Under the pieces are notes generated by a model. It had not been told where the DNA came from. It ran no database searches and saw nothing but the letters and a program-made list of their open reading frames with translations. Below, piece after piece: positions 1-5,809 of a stretch of 12,671 nt of DNA (position 1 is the stretch's first letter; each line of letters begins with the position of its first letter). The DNA is taken from assembly GCA_021205045.1 (NCBI GenBank), contig JAJPYH010000244.1:1-12671 (forward strand), given 5' to 3'. The translations under genes were made by a program, and so were the position numbers. This DNA is from Lachnospiraceae bacterium. GTDB lineage: Bacteria > Bacillota > Clostridia > Lachnospirales > Lachnospiraceae.

Positions 1-73
1 GTGTCCAAAAAACGGACTTAAAGGCTTAACGACCCAATTACTGACTAACACCATTAAAATCATATTATGATGG

Positions 74-116
74 AAATATCCGGTTATATTATTTTTTTAT
101 AACCGGATATTTTTTT
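74..116 (+). terminator. Rho-independent terminator of an upstream gene
   Basis: A perfect 15-bp inverted repeat (74-88 with 98-112) encloses a 9-base T-rich loop and runs into a T tract at 110-116. This is a textbook intrinsic terminator on the plus strand. It probably ends a gene lying mostly left of the window. On the minus strand the sequence after the stem is not T-rich, so two-way action is less likely. Confidence 0.8.
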
Positions 117-499
117 GCGTATTAGACGGATGTTCCCCTTTATGCTAAAGTGACTTGCAAAGCAGGGAACGGCATTTGAGAGGGGTAAGGTGAAGATCAA
201 TGGAGGTTCTGATACAACTTTTATAAGTAACTTTCATAGTCAGACTCCTTTCGTAAAAAGATAAGAAGCCATTGACTGAACTGCCACACAATTAAACCAA
301 GGCGTTTAAACAATTCTTAGTGTACGGACTCGAAGTACCACTTATTTGTGCTTGAAAAGGCAGAACTTACACTGATTATTATGCTGTCTTAAAACGAGAA
401 AGAATTTACAACTCCTCCTCCCGTGCTTTGTAGTATAGCTTCTTAGAACCATTATTACGCAAAAGGGGAGATAAGGGAAGTTCTTTCATCACTATTTGT
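117..499. other. A/T-rich gene-less stretch upstream of metQ
   Basis: About 380 bases contain no ORF of useful length on either strand, no tRNA-like fold and no recognisable SAM-I riboswitch or T-box pattern. Two very short ORFs have Shine-Dalgarno-like sequences: an 8-residue one on the plus strand (200-226) and a 30-residue one on the minus strand (237-145). A weak promoter-like pair for metQ is TTGAAA at 352-357 with GATTAT at 374-379 (16-base spacer). A promoter, a long leader or decayed DNA would all fit. Confidence 0.5.
145..237 (-). CDS. Possible 30-residue peptide ORF
   Basis: A minus-strand ATG at 237 is preceded by AAAGGAG with seven bases between, which is an ideal ribosome site, and reads 30 codons to a TAG at 145-147. 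The peptide is basic, with three cysteines and no membrane segment, and I do not recognise it. It lies alone in otherwise gene-less DNA and is short enough to be chance. The ribosome site is the only positive evidence. Confidence 0.2.
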   Translation of the reverse strand: MKVTYKSCIRTSIDLHLTPLKCRSLLCKSL

Positions 500-519
500 G
501 CCGCCAACTGAAAGGCGGC
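500..519 (+). promoter_or_regulatory. GC-rich hairpin directly before the metQ ribosome site
   Basis: GCCGCC (500-505) pairs perfectly with GGCGGC (514-519) around an 8-base loop. It ends immediately before the Shine-Dalgarno region (GGAG near 525-528) of metQ in otherwise A/T-rich DNA. Its position would let it affect ribosome access or mRNA stability. That role is inferred; only the pairing is seen. Confidence 0.35.
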
Positions 520-534
520 GGAATGGAGATTATT

Positions 535-1458
535 ATGAAAAAGAGGATTGTATCGTTATTACTGGCATTGACACTGACGGGAGCGTTGATTTCCGGCTGC
601 TCAGGTGCATCATCTTCTGCGGAGGTATCTTCTGAAGTGGAAGAGACGGGAACGACTGACGGAGAGACCCAAGAGGTGGCCGGGGAAACAGCGGGCGAAG
701 AAGCCAATGGGGAAGAGGCCGGGGAAACTGTGGAGCTGGAGCCCCTGATTGAGGGCGCGACAGTGAGTCCACACGCGGAGATTCTGGAGTACATCCGCGA
801 CGACCTGGCCGAGGCGGGCTATGACCTGCAGATTGTGGAGTACAATGATTATGTGCTGCCCAACACTGCTCTGGAGGCTGGAGATATGGACGCCAATTAT
901 TTCCAGCACGTGCTTTATCTGGAAAACTTTAACGAAGAGAATGGCACACATCTGGTGGCTACCGCCAGCGTACACTTTGAACCTATGGCGATTTACGCGG
1001 GTAAGACGTCAAGTCTGGAGGAGCTCCAGGAGGGCGCCACGGTGGCGGTTCCCAACGATACCACCAATGAGGCAAGGGCGTTACTGCTTCTGGAAGCGAA
1101 CGGTCTGATTACTCTGGATCCGGACGCAGGTCTGACCGCTACCGTGCTGGATATCACGGACAATCCATTGAATCTGCAGATCACCGAGCTGGAGGCAGCG
1201 CAGATTCCCAGATCTATTGAGGATGTGGACATCGCGGTCATCAACGGCAACTACGCTCTGGAGGCCGGTCTGACGGAGACTGTTGCGGTGGAGTCCTCCG
1301 AGTCAGAGGCGGCCGCATCCTATGGAAATGTCATTGCGGTGAGAGAGGGTGATAAGGATTCTGCCAAGATACAGGCGCTGGTGGATGCTCTCCTGACCGA
1401 TAAGGTGAAGGAATTTATCACGGAAAACTATGAGGGAGCGGTTCTGCCGGTATTCTGA
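535..1458 (+). CDS. metQ: MetQ/NlpA-family methionine-binding lipoprotein
   Basis: Substrate-binding lipoprotein of a methionine (MetNIQ-type) ABC importer, anchored outside the cell membrane. The ATG at 535 gives 307 residues with a perfect type II signal: MKKR, a hydrophobic core and lipobox I-S-G-C with Cys22 as the lipidated residue. A TTG at 496 in the same frame would spoil the signal, so 535 is chosen; GGAG at 525-528 is its ribosome site. Residues 23-70 are a low-complexity Ser/Glu/Gly/Thr linker. The NlpA domain fills the rest, with family stretches SPHAEIL (78-84), DANYFQH, PNDTTNEARALLLL and VINGNYALEAG. No metN or metI lies on either side and a terminator lies upstream, so it is an orphan binding protein here. 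The family is certain; methionine as ligand follows from the family. Confidence 0.93.
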   Translation: MKKRIVSLLLALTLTGALISGCSGASSSAEVSSEVEETGTTDGETQEVAGETAGEEANGEEAGETVELEPLIEGATVSPHAEILEYIRDDLAEAGYDLQIVEYNDYVLPNTALEAGDMDANYFQHVLYLENFNEENGTHLVATASVHFEPMAIYAGKTSSLEELQEGATVAVPNDTTNEARALLLLEANGLITLDPDAGLTATVLDITDNPLNLQITELEAAQIPRSIEDVDIAVINGNYALEAGLTETVAVESSESEAAASYGNVIAVREGDKDSAKIQALVDALLTDKVKEFITENYEGAVLPVF

Positions 1459-1481
1459 AAAAATGTGAAATAAAATCTGTG

Positions 1482-1509
1482 GGAGGAAGGGCGGAAACGT
1501 CCTTCCTCC
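1482..1509 (+). terminator. Hairpin after metQ, probable terminator
   Basis: GGAGGAAGG (1482-1490) pairs perfectly with CCTTCCTCC (1501-1509), extended by G-T, C-G and G-C pairs to a GAAA tetraloop (1494-1497), giving a 12-bp stem 24 bases after the metQ stop. No strong T run follows on the plus strand. It is therefore either a non-canonical terminator or a 3'-end stabiliser. Confidence 0.5.
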
Positions 1510-1518
1510 TTAGTATAG

Positions 1519-1671
1519 AAAATTGCGATAGAGCTGCTGATCAAAACCGCCGTTTCCGATCAGAAAAAGATTGCAATTCTGTTCGTCAGCGGCGATAATG
1601 TAGCTTATCGGATGCTGTGTCAGCAATTGCCGGTAAGAAGTCTGCGCGAGCAGGTGGGAATCTGTTTGTAA
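1519..1671 (+). pseudogene. Coding-like 50-codon relic between metQ and the HD gene
   Basis: An open frame of 50 codons runs from just after a stop (1516-1518) to TAA at 1669-1671. Its codon choice (many CTG, GCG, GTC, CGC) resembles the neighbouring genes, and its translation is protein-like (KIAIELLI..., KKIAILFVSGDNVAYRM...). It has no ATG, GTG or TTG near its beginning and no ribosome site. I do not recognise the family. It may be the tail of a deleted gene, or chance. The antisense frame is also open here, but its translation looks less protein-like. Confidence 0.25.
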
Positions 1672-1702
1672 AAGAACCATAAGGAAAAAGAGGAAAATCA
1701 AA

Positions 1703-2248
1703 ATGACAAGAGATGAAGCATGGGAACTGTTAACCGAGTACAATCAGGACGCTTTCCATCTGGAGCATGCTCAGATTGTGGAGCAGTTGATGCGGCATTT
1801 CGCGGAGAAGCTGGGCTACGGCGATGAAAAGGATTTCTGGGGTATCGTAGGGCTTCTGCATGATCTGGATTTTGAAAAATACCCGGAGCAGCACTGTATC
1901 AAGAGTCAGGAGATTATGCGGGAGAGAGGCGTGGATGAGCGCATCATTCACGCCACCGCCAGCCATGGCTATGGCATTACAGTAGACATCAAACCGGAGC
2001 ACGAGATGGAAAAGGTACTCTATGCGGTGGATGAGCTCAGCGGCCTGATCGGTGCGGTGGTGCTCATGCGTCCCTCAAAGAGTGTGCAGGATCTGGAATT
2101 GAAATCCGTCAAAAAGAAATTTAAGAGCAAGGGCTTCGCGGCGGGCTGCTCCAGAGAGGTCATTCAACAGGGCGCAGACATGCTGGGCTGGACGCTGGAC
2201 GATCTGATCACACAGACCATCGAGGCGCTGAAGACTTTTCAGGACTGA
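1703..2248 (+). CDS. HD-domain metal-dependent phosphohydrolase
   Basis: A 181-residue soluble protein of the HD superfamily, whose members hydrolyse phosphate esters of nucleotides or other metabolites using divalent metal. The metal-ligand pattern is visible: His22 (LEHAQIVEQLM), the HD pair His53-Asp54 in GLLHDLDFEKYP, His83/His88 in the following helix (HATASHG), and Asp110 in AVDELSGLI. The ATG at 1703 has AGAGGA (1689-1694) eight bases upstream. It contains no extra signalling domain, so it is a minimal stand-alone HD protein. The substrate cannot be read from sequence. It is convergent with the S51 peptidase gene and separated from metQ by a hairpin, so it is probably monocistronic. 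The family is secure; the function is not. Confidence 0.85.
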   Translation: MTRDEAWELLTEYNQDAFHLEHAQIVEQLMRHFAEKLGYGDEKDFWGIVGLLHDLDFEKYPEQHCIKSQEIMRERGVDERIIHATASHGYGITVDIKPEHEMEKVLYAVDELSGLIGAVVLMRPSKSVQDLELKSVKKKFKSKGFAAGCSREVIQQGADMLGWTLDDLITQTIEALKTFQD

Positions 2249-2277
2249 ACACTGGGTGTCAGATGGGTATTCTTTTT
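2245..2277 (+). terminator. Weak terminator-like hairpin after the HD gene
   Basis: CTG-ACAC (2245-2252, one bulged A) can pair with GTGTCAG (2256-2262). A T run follows at 2273-2277, about ten bases after the stem. The spacing is poor for an intrinsic terminator, and it overlaps the stop codon. It is the only candidate seen in this 84-bp convergent gap. Confidence 0.25.
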
Positions 2278-2332
2278 GACCGGATTTCATTCCTGCGGGG
2301 TGCTGAAGTTAAGGAAGCTTTGGCCGGAAATG

Positions 2333-3079
2333 TTACTCCTTACGTCCGAGGTACAGAGCATTCCCGGCTTCGCATACCTGCCGGATCTGTCCATTGGAGA
2401 TCAGATAGGCTTCCCCGTACAGCGTCTGCTCCCTGTTTTCCACCAGCAGGTAGCTTCCGTCCACGACGGCATAGAACTGATGCCCCTGGCTGTCTGAGTA
2501 AGTGATATCCTCGAACAGCCTTCTGCCATCCAGCACATCATCCTTCACCGCCTGATAGTGAGGCAGAATATTGATATCTGTGATATCCAGCCCGTTCAGA
2601 TACCTCTGATAAGAGGGGGCGATGCTTTCTCCTTCTTCCTCCGGCTGGGCGTACACGATTTTCGCGCTGTTCATGGTGCCGGCGCTGATGCCGATGACAA
2701 TTCCGTCATATTTTTGCAGCGCTTCCCGCAGACCGATTCTTTCAAAGAAAGCGTGCTGAGTGGGCACGTGTCCGCCGCCCAGGATCAGAAAGTCATAATC
2801 GGCCAGTCTTTGTACCTGAGAGTAGTCGCGGCTGTCGCAGGTATCCATCCTTTTCACAGGGAATCCGCTGGCGTTAAAGGTCTCCTTCATGGAGGATGAA
2901 ATGGCGTCATTTACTTCCGGCAGATCAGGCATGGCGCTGAGCAGCAGCCCCTTCGCCTCATCTTTCCAGTATTTTCTTAAATTATCCGTAAAGCCGTTCT
3001 CCGGATTTAACGGCACAATACTTCTGTGGTCTTTTTCTCTGTAGCGCCCGTTTGGGGAGCTGGTCAGAAACGCGATCAT
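2333..3079 (-). CDS. Peptidase S51 family protein (dipeptidase E-like)
   Basis: A 248-residue cytoplasmic protein of the S51 family (class I glutamine-amidotransferase-like fold), related to alpha-aspartyl dipeptidase PepE and cyanophycinase. Family signatures appear in order: LILGGGHVPTQHAF (98-111; the GGG loop forms the oxyanion hole), the nucleophile elbow GISAGT with Ser132 (130-135), and ILPHY with His174, the likely catalytic histidine. Length is close to PepE (about 230). The ATG at 3079 is preceded by GAGG seven bases away. It is divergent from the Nudix gene and convergent with the HD gene, so it is a single-gene unit. Substrate is uncertain: by family it would cleave N-terminal Asp-X dipeptides, but the 20-80 region is not diagnostic and many homologues are uncharacterised. 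Confidence 0.85.
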   Translation of the reverse strand: MIAFLTSSPNGRYREKDHRSIVPLNPENGFTDNLRKYWKDEAKGLLLSAMPDLPEVNDAISSSMKETFNASGFPVKRMDTCDSRDYSQVQRLADYDFLILGGGHVPTQHAFFERIGLREALQKYDGIVIGISAGTMNSAKIVYAQPEEEGESIAPSYQRYLNGLDITDINILPHYQAVKDDVLDGRRLFEDITYSDSQGHQFYAVVDGSYLLVENREQTLYGEAYLISNGQIRQVCEAGNALYLGRKE

Positions 3080-3106
3080 TGTGGCACCTCACTTCATTTT
3101 TTCTTA

Positions 3107-3135
3107 ACCTTATGTAAAATCAGATAATTTGTCAA
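3107..3135 (-). promoter_or_regulatory. Candidate promoter for the S51 peptidase gene
   Basis: Read on the minus strand, a perfect TTGACA (3135-3130) is followed 17 bases later by TAAGGT (3112-3107). This leaves about 27 bases to the ATG at 3079. The -35 box is consensus and the -10 box is weak. Confidence 0.35.
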
Positions 3136-3154
3136 GTCAAGGTGAAGAAACTCT

Positions 3155-3182
3155 TTTAAAATTTCCCGGAATATATTAGAAT
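3155..3182 (+). promoter_or_regulatory. Candidate promoter for the Nudix gene
   Basis: TAGAAT at 3177-3182 is a good -10 hexamer 30 bases before the ATG at 3213. The -35 position, 16 bases upstream (TTTAAA, 3155-3160), is weak. It lies in the divergent A/T-rich gap shared with the S51 promoter. Confidence 0.3.
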
Positions 3183-3212
3183 AATACAAAATATCATGAA
3201 GAAGGAACCATT

Positions 3213-3674
3213 ATGAAAAACACAACCCTGTGTTACATAGAGCAAAACGGTGCCTATCTGATGCTGCACCGGATTAAAAAGAAAAATGATTTAAACGAAG
3301 GAAAGTGGATCGGTGTGGGCGGCAAATTTGAACCCGATGAGATGCCGGAGGAATGTCTGCTCAGAGAGGTGAAGGAGGAGACAGGACTGACACTTCTGCA
3401 GTATCGCCTTCGGGGAATTGTGACGTTTGTGTCAGACCTGTGGGAGACAGAGGTCATGTTTCTGTATACGGCCGATGCCTTTGAGGGAGAGCTGACAGAC
3501 TGTGCGGAAGGCGAGCTGAAGTGGATCCCCAAAGAGGATATTCCAGGGCTGAGATTATGGGAAGGAGATGCAAAATTCCTGCAGCTGCTGGATGAGGACA
3601 GCGGATTTTTCTCCATGAAATTACGCTATGAAGGCGATGATCTGGTTGAAAGTGTTGTTCATTTCTGTACATAA
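3213..3674 (+). CDS. Nudix hydrolase, MutX/MTH1-like 8-oxo-dGTP diphosphatase
   Basis: A 153-residue Nudix enzyme that most likely hydrolyses oxidised nucleotides such as 8-oxo-dGTP to the monophosphate, preventing A:T to C:G mutations. The full Nudix box is intact: Gly37, Glu43, Arg51-Glu52, Glu55-Glu56, Gly58 (G-x5-E-x7-REVKEETGL). The flanking pattern NDLNEGKWIGVGGK before the box, and WEGDAKF plus a C-terminal FFS motif later, resemble the streptococcal MutX/MTH1 subgroup rather than ADP-ribose or Ap4A hydrolases. The ATG at 3213 has AAGGA (3202-3206) six bases upstream. It is monocistronic and ends before a three-hairpin region with a terminator. Family membership is certain; substrate assignment rests on subgroup resemblance recalled from memory. 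Confidence 0.88.
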   Translation: MKNTTLCYIEQNGAYLMLHRIKKKNDLNEGKWIGVGGKFEPDEMPEECLLREVKEETGLTLLQYRLRGIVTFVSDLWETEVMFLYTADAFEGELTDCAEGELKWIPKEDIPGLRLWEGDAKFLQLLDEDSGFFSMKLRYEGDDLVESVVHFCT

Positions 3675-3714
3675 TGAGCGATGACTGAAAGCACTCGAAT
3701 GTCCCGTTAAGCTT

Positions 3715-3770
3715 ATAGTGATGGTAAATATTTTTGCCGATCACTATTACATGAAAACAGCGAATCTGTT
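3715..3770 (+). ncRNA. Tandem hairpins in the 3' region of the Nudix gene (possible small RNA or structured 3' UTR)
   Basis: ATAGTGAT (3715-3722) pairs with ATCACTAT (3740-3747). The stem continues, after one bulged G, with six more pairs (3723-3728 with 3733-3738, one G-T wobble) to a 4-base loop. A second stem AACAG/CTGTT (3756-3760 with 3766-3770) abuts the terminator stem starting at 3771. The three adjacent hairpins could form the body of a small RNA ending at the terminator, or a stabilised 3' UTR. No promoter is evident just upstream. Confidence 0.3.
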
Positions 3771-3827
3771 ACCGAAAAATATTCCGAAAAAGGAAGGATA
3801 TTTTTCGGTTGTGCTTTCTTTTTTTCG
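3771..3827 (+). terminator. Rho-independent terminator between the Nudix and glycosyltransferase genes
   Basis: A perfect 12-bp stem (3771-3782 with 3798-3809) with an A/G-rich loop is followed by an interrupted then solid T tract ending at 3825. It separates the Nudix transcript from the glycosyltransferase gene. A TAAAAT at 3830-3835 just after it could be the -10 of the next promoter, but no good -35 is visible. Confidence 0.75.
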
Positions 3828-3857
3828 TGTAAAATAACCGTAAGGAAGAAAAATAAT

Positions 3858-5735
3858 ATGTCACTTAGAACTACAGTCCGTAAATTCAGGGAGAAGCCCT
3901 GGAATCAGAAATATTTAAAACAGTGGAATGTTCAGAGGTCTTACAACCAATGGCTGGAAGAGCAGGAAAAGGAGCTGGGAAATCCGGAGCCGGAAGCATT
4001 ATCAAAGGAAATTCTGTTGCTGTCGGAAGGGGAGGGAAAACTGTCTGCCGCCGCCATTTCCCTGATCAATGACCATATGAAGTCTCACCCTGAGACCATG
4101 ATCCTGTACGGGGATGAGGATGTGGAGCTGTCCAATAAAGTATATGACAATCCCTGGCTGAAGCCGGACTGGTCTCCGGACACTTATCTGGATCACGATT
4201 ACCTGGGAGCAGTTGTGGCGGTTCGCAGAAGCTTTTATGAACAGACTGCGGAGTTGTCAGGAATTCAGAGAAAGAGCACCTTCGTAGGACAAGTAGTAAA
4301 AAAGAACGCCCAGGGTCTAACCCGGATGGAGCTTCTGACCGCAGCGGGAGGTTTTGGGCCCAATTGCAGATCTATCGCCCATCTGCCCTATATTTTATTT
4401 CACAGAAAAGAGGACTGGCTGCCTGTTGCGAAGGATCATAAACCCGTGGAGCTGCCGGATTTGTCCGGGGATATGGTGTCTGTCATCATTCCCTCCAAAG
4501 ATCATTATGAGATTCTGAGCCGCTGCCTGGATTCTCTGCCTCCTACGATCCAGGGAATCCGTTATGAAATCATCGTAGTGGACAATGGCAGCAGTCTGGA
4601 GACCAAAGAGAAAGTGGAGAGAAAACTGGAGCAGCTTTTGTCGGCATCGAAAGCTTTCGGTTCCATGCTTCAAAACACTTCCTATATTTATGAACAGAAG
4701 ACCTTTAATTTCTCCAATATGTGCAATACCGGCGCCGCTCACGCAAAAGGGAACCTGCTGCTGTTTCTGAATGACGATGCGGAGGCAATCGAGCCGGGCT
4801 GGCTGGAAATCATGGCGGCAAAAGCGCTGTCCGACTGGGCGGGGGCCGTGGGAGCAAAGCTCTTTTATCCCGGCGGCGATCAGATTCAGCACGCTGGGAT
4901 TACCAACATTATCATCGGACCTATGCATAAACTGCAGTTTCTCAGCGACAGCGGTGAATATTATGATGACAGGAACCGCGGCGTGCGCAATATGCTGGCG
5001 GTGACTGGGGCCTGTCTTTTGATGCGTGCGGACCGCTTTCAGGAGGTGGAAGGTTTTGAGGAAAGTCTGCGGGTGGCCTTCAACGATGTGGACATCTGCT
5101 ATTCTCTGTACGATAAAGGGTATCACAACATTAACTGCAACAATATCCGGCTATATCACCACGAATCCTTAAGCCGGGGAAAAGAGGAATCTCCCGAGGA
5201 TCAGCGCCGCCTGACGCATGAGAGGAATATTCTCAGCGCCCGACACCCGGATCTGGACGGAAGGGATCCTTATTACCATCCGGAGTTAAACTGCAGGTTG
5301 CTGGATACGGACATCCATCCGGCATACAGGGAAGGGCTGGTATTAAAGGATGTGAGAAACGCAGAGCTGTTCCGGGTGCCGGAAAACGCACGGCCTGACG
5401 AATGCCTGCGCTGTGTGTTTGAAATGAATAATACCAAAAGGATGCAGGGCTGGATCGTGGTGCTGGGCAGCAATAACGCCTGCTTTGACAAGGCAGTTTT
5501 GCTGCAGAATGTATCTGAACCGGAAAAGATATACAAGGTGGAGTATACGGATCAGTACCGTGTGGATTTGGAGCGCAACATGCCGGATCAGAGAAATGTG
5601 GGGCTGTCCGGTTTTGCCTTTGAATTTGACCGGCATATCCCGGCGGGAGAATATCGGCTGGGGGCCATCGCCAGAGACCGGCTTTCCAGACTTTGCCTGG
5701 TGAACTGGATCGGACATACCTTTGAGGTCGGTTAA
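3858..5735 (+). CDS. Family 2 glycosyltransferase with vestigial N-terminal GT-A half-domain
   Basis: A 625-residue protein without signal peptide or membrane spans, expected to transfer sugars from a nucleotide-sugar donor in the cytoplasm during surface polysaccharide synthesis. The active GT-A domain spans about 206-440: VSVIIPSKD (207-215), VDNGSS (241-246), the metal-binding LNDDAE (304-309), TGACLLMR (383-390) and FNDVDICYSL (408-417). Residues 80-185 resemble only the second half of another GT2 domain (YGDEDVE, NPWLKPDWSP, then HLPYILFHR) and lack its donor-binding half. Residues about 480-625 are a beta-rich accessory region that I do not recognise. The ATG at 3858 follows AAGGAAG. 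No terminator separates it from the phosphatase fusion 74 bp downstream, so the two may be co-transcribed. Donor and acceptor sugars cannot be read from the sequence. Confidence 0.87.
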   Translation: MSLRTTVRKFREKPWNQKYLKQWNVQRSYNQWLEEQEKELGNPEPEALSKEILLLSEGEGKLSAAAISLINDHMKSHPETMILYGDEDVELSNKVYDNPWLKPDWSPDTYLDHDYLGAVVAVRRSFYEQTAELSGIQRKSTFVGQVVKKNAQGLTRMELLTAAGGFGPNCRSIAHLPYILFHRKEDWLPVAKDHKPVELPDLSGDMVSVIIPSKDHYEILSRCLDSLPPTIQGIRYEIIVVDNGSSLETKEKVERKLEQLLSASKAFGSMLQNTSYIYEQKTFNFSNMCNTGAAHAKGNLLLFLNDDAEAIEPGWLEIMAAKALSDWAGAVGAKLFYPGGDQIQHAGITNIIIGPMHKLQFLSDSGEYYDDRNRGVRNMLAVTGACLLMRADRFQEVEGFEESLRVAFNDVDICYSLYDKGYHNINCNNIRLYHHESLSRGKEESPEDQRRLTHERNILSARHPDLDGRDPYYHPELNCRLLDTDIHPAYREGLVLKDVRNAELFRVPENARPDECLRCVFEMNNTKRMQGWIVVLGSNNACFDKAVLLQNVSEPEKIYKVEYTDQYRVDLERNMPDQRNVGLSGFAFEFDRHIPAGEYRLGAIARDRLSRLCLVNWIGHTFEVG

Positions 5736-5809
5736 AGGAAGTTATTTACAGAGAGCAGAAACAACGAAAGCCGCAAAGACAGGAAATGACGGGAAAAGAG
5801 GAATAACTG

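Noticed and set aside
1..70. Left-edge open frames: 22 plus-strand codons (frame 2) ending TGA 68-70 four bases before the terminator, and a minus-strand frame with an ATG at 63.
   Set aside because: The plus frame fits the tail of an upstream gene, but about 22 codons are too few to tell from chance. The minus frame lacks a ribosome site. Neither translation is recognised.
1510..1743. 77-residue minus-strand ORF between metQ and the HD gene.
   Set aside because: It runs into the HD gene antisense, has no clear ribosome site, and its codon pattern fits a shadow of plus-strand sequence.
4395..5126. Long (243-residue) minus-strand ORF inside the glycosyltransferase gene.
   Set aside because: It is a frame shadow: the plus strand encodes a full set of GT2 motifs, and the minus translation is His/Gln-rich without family features.
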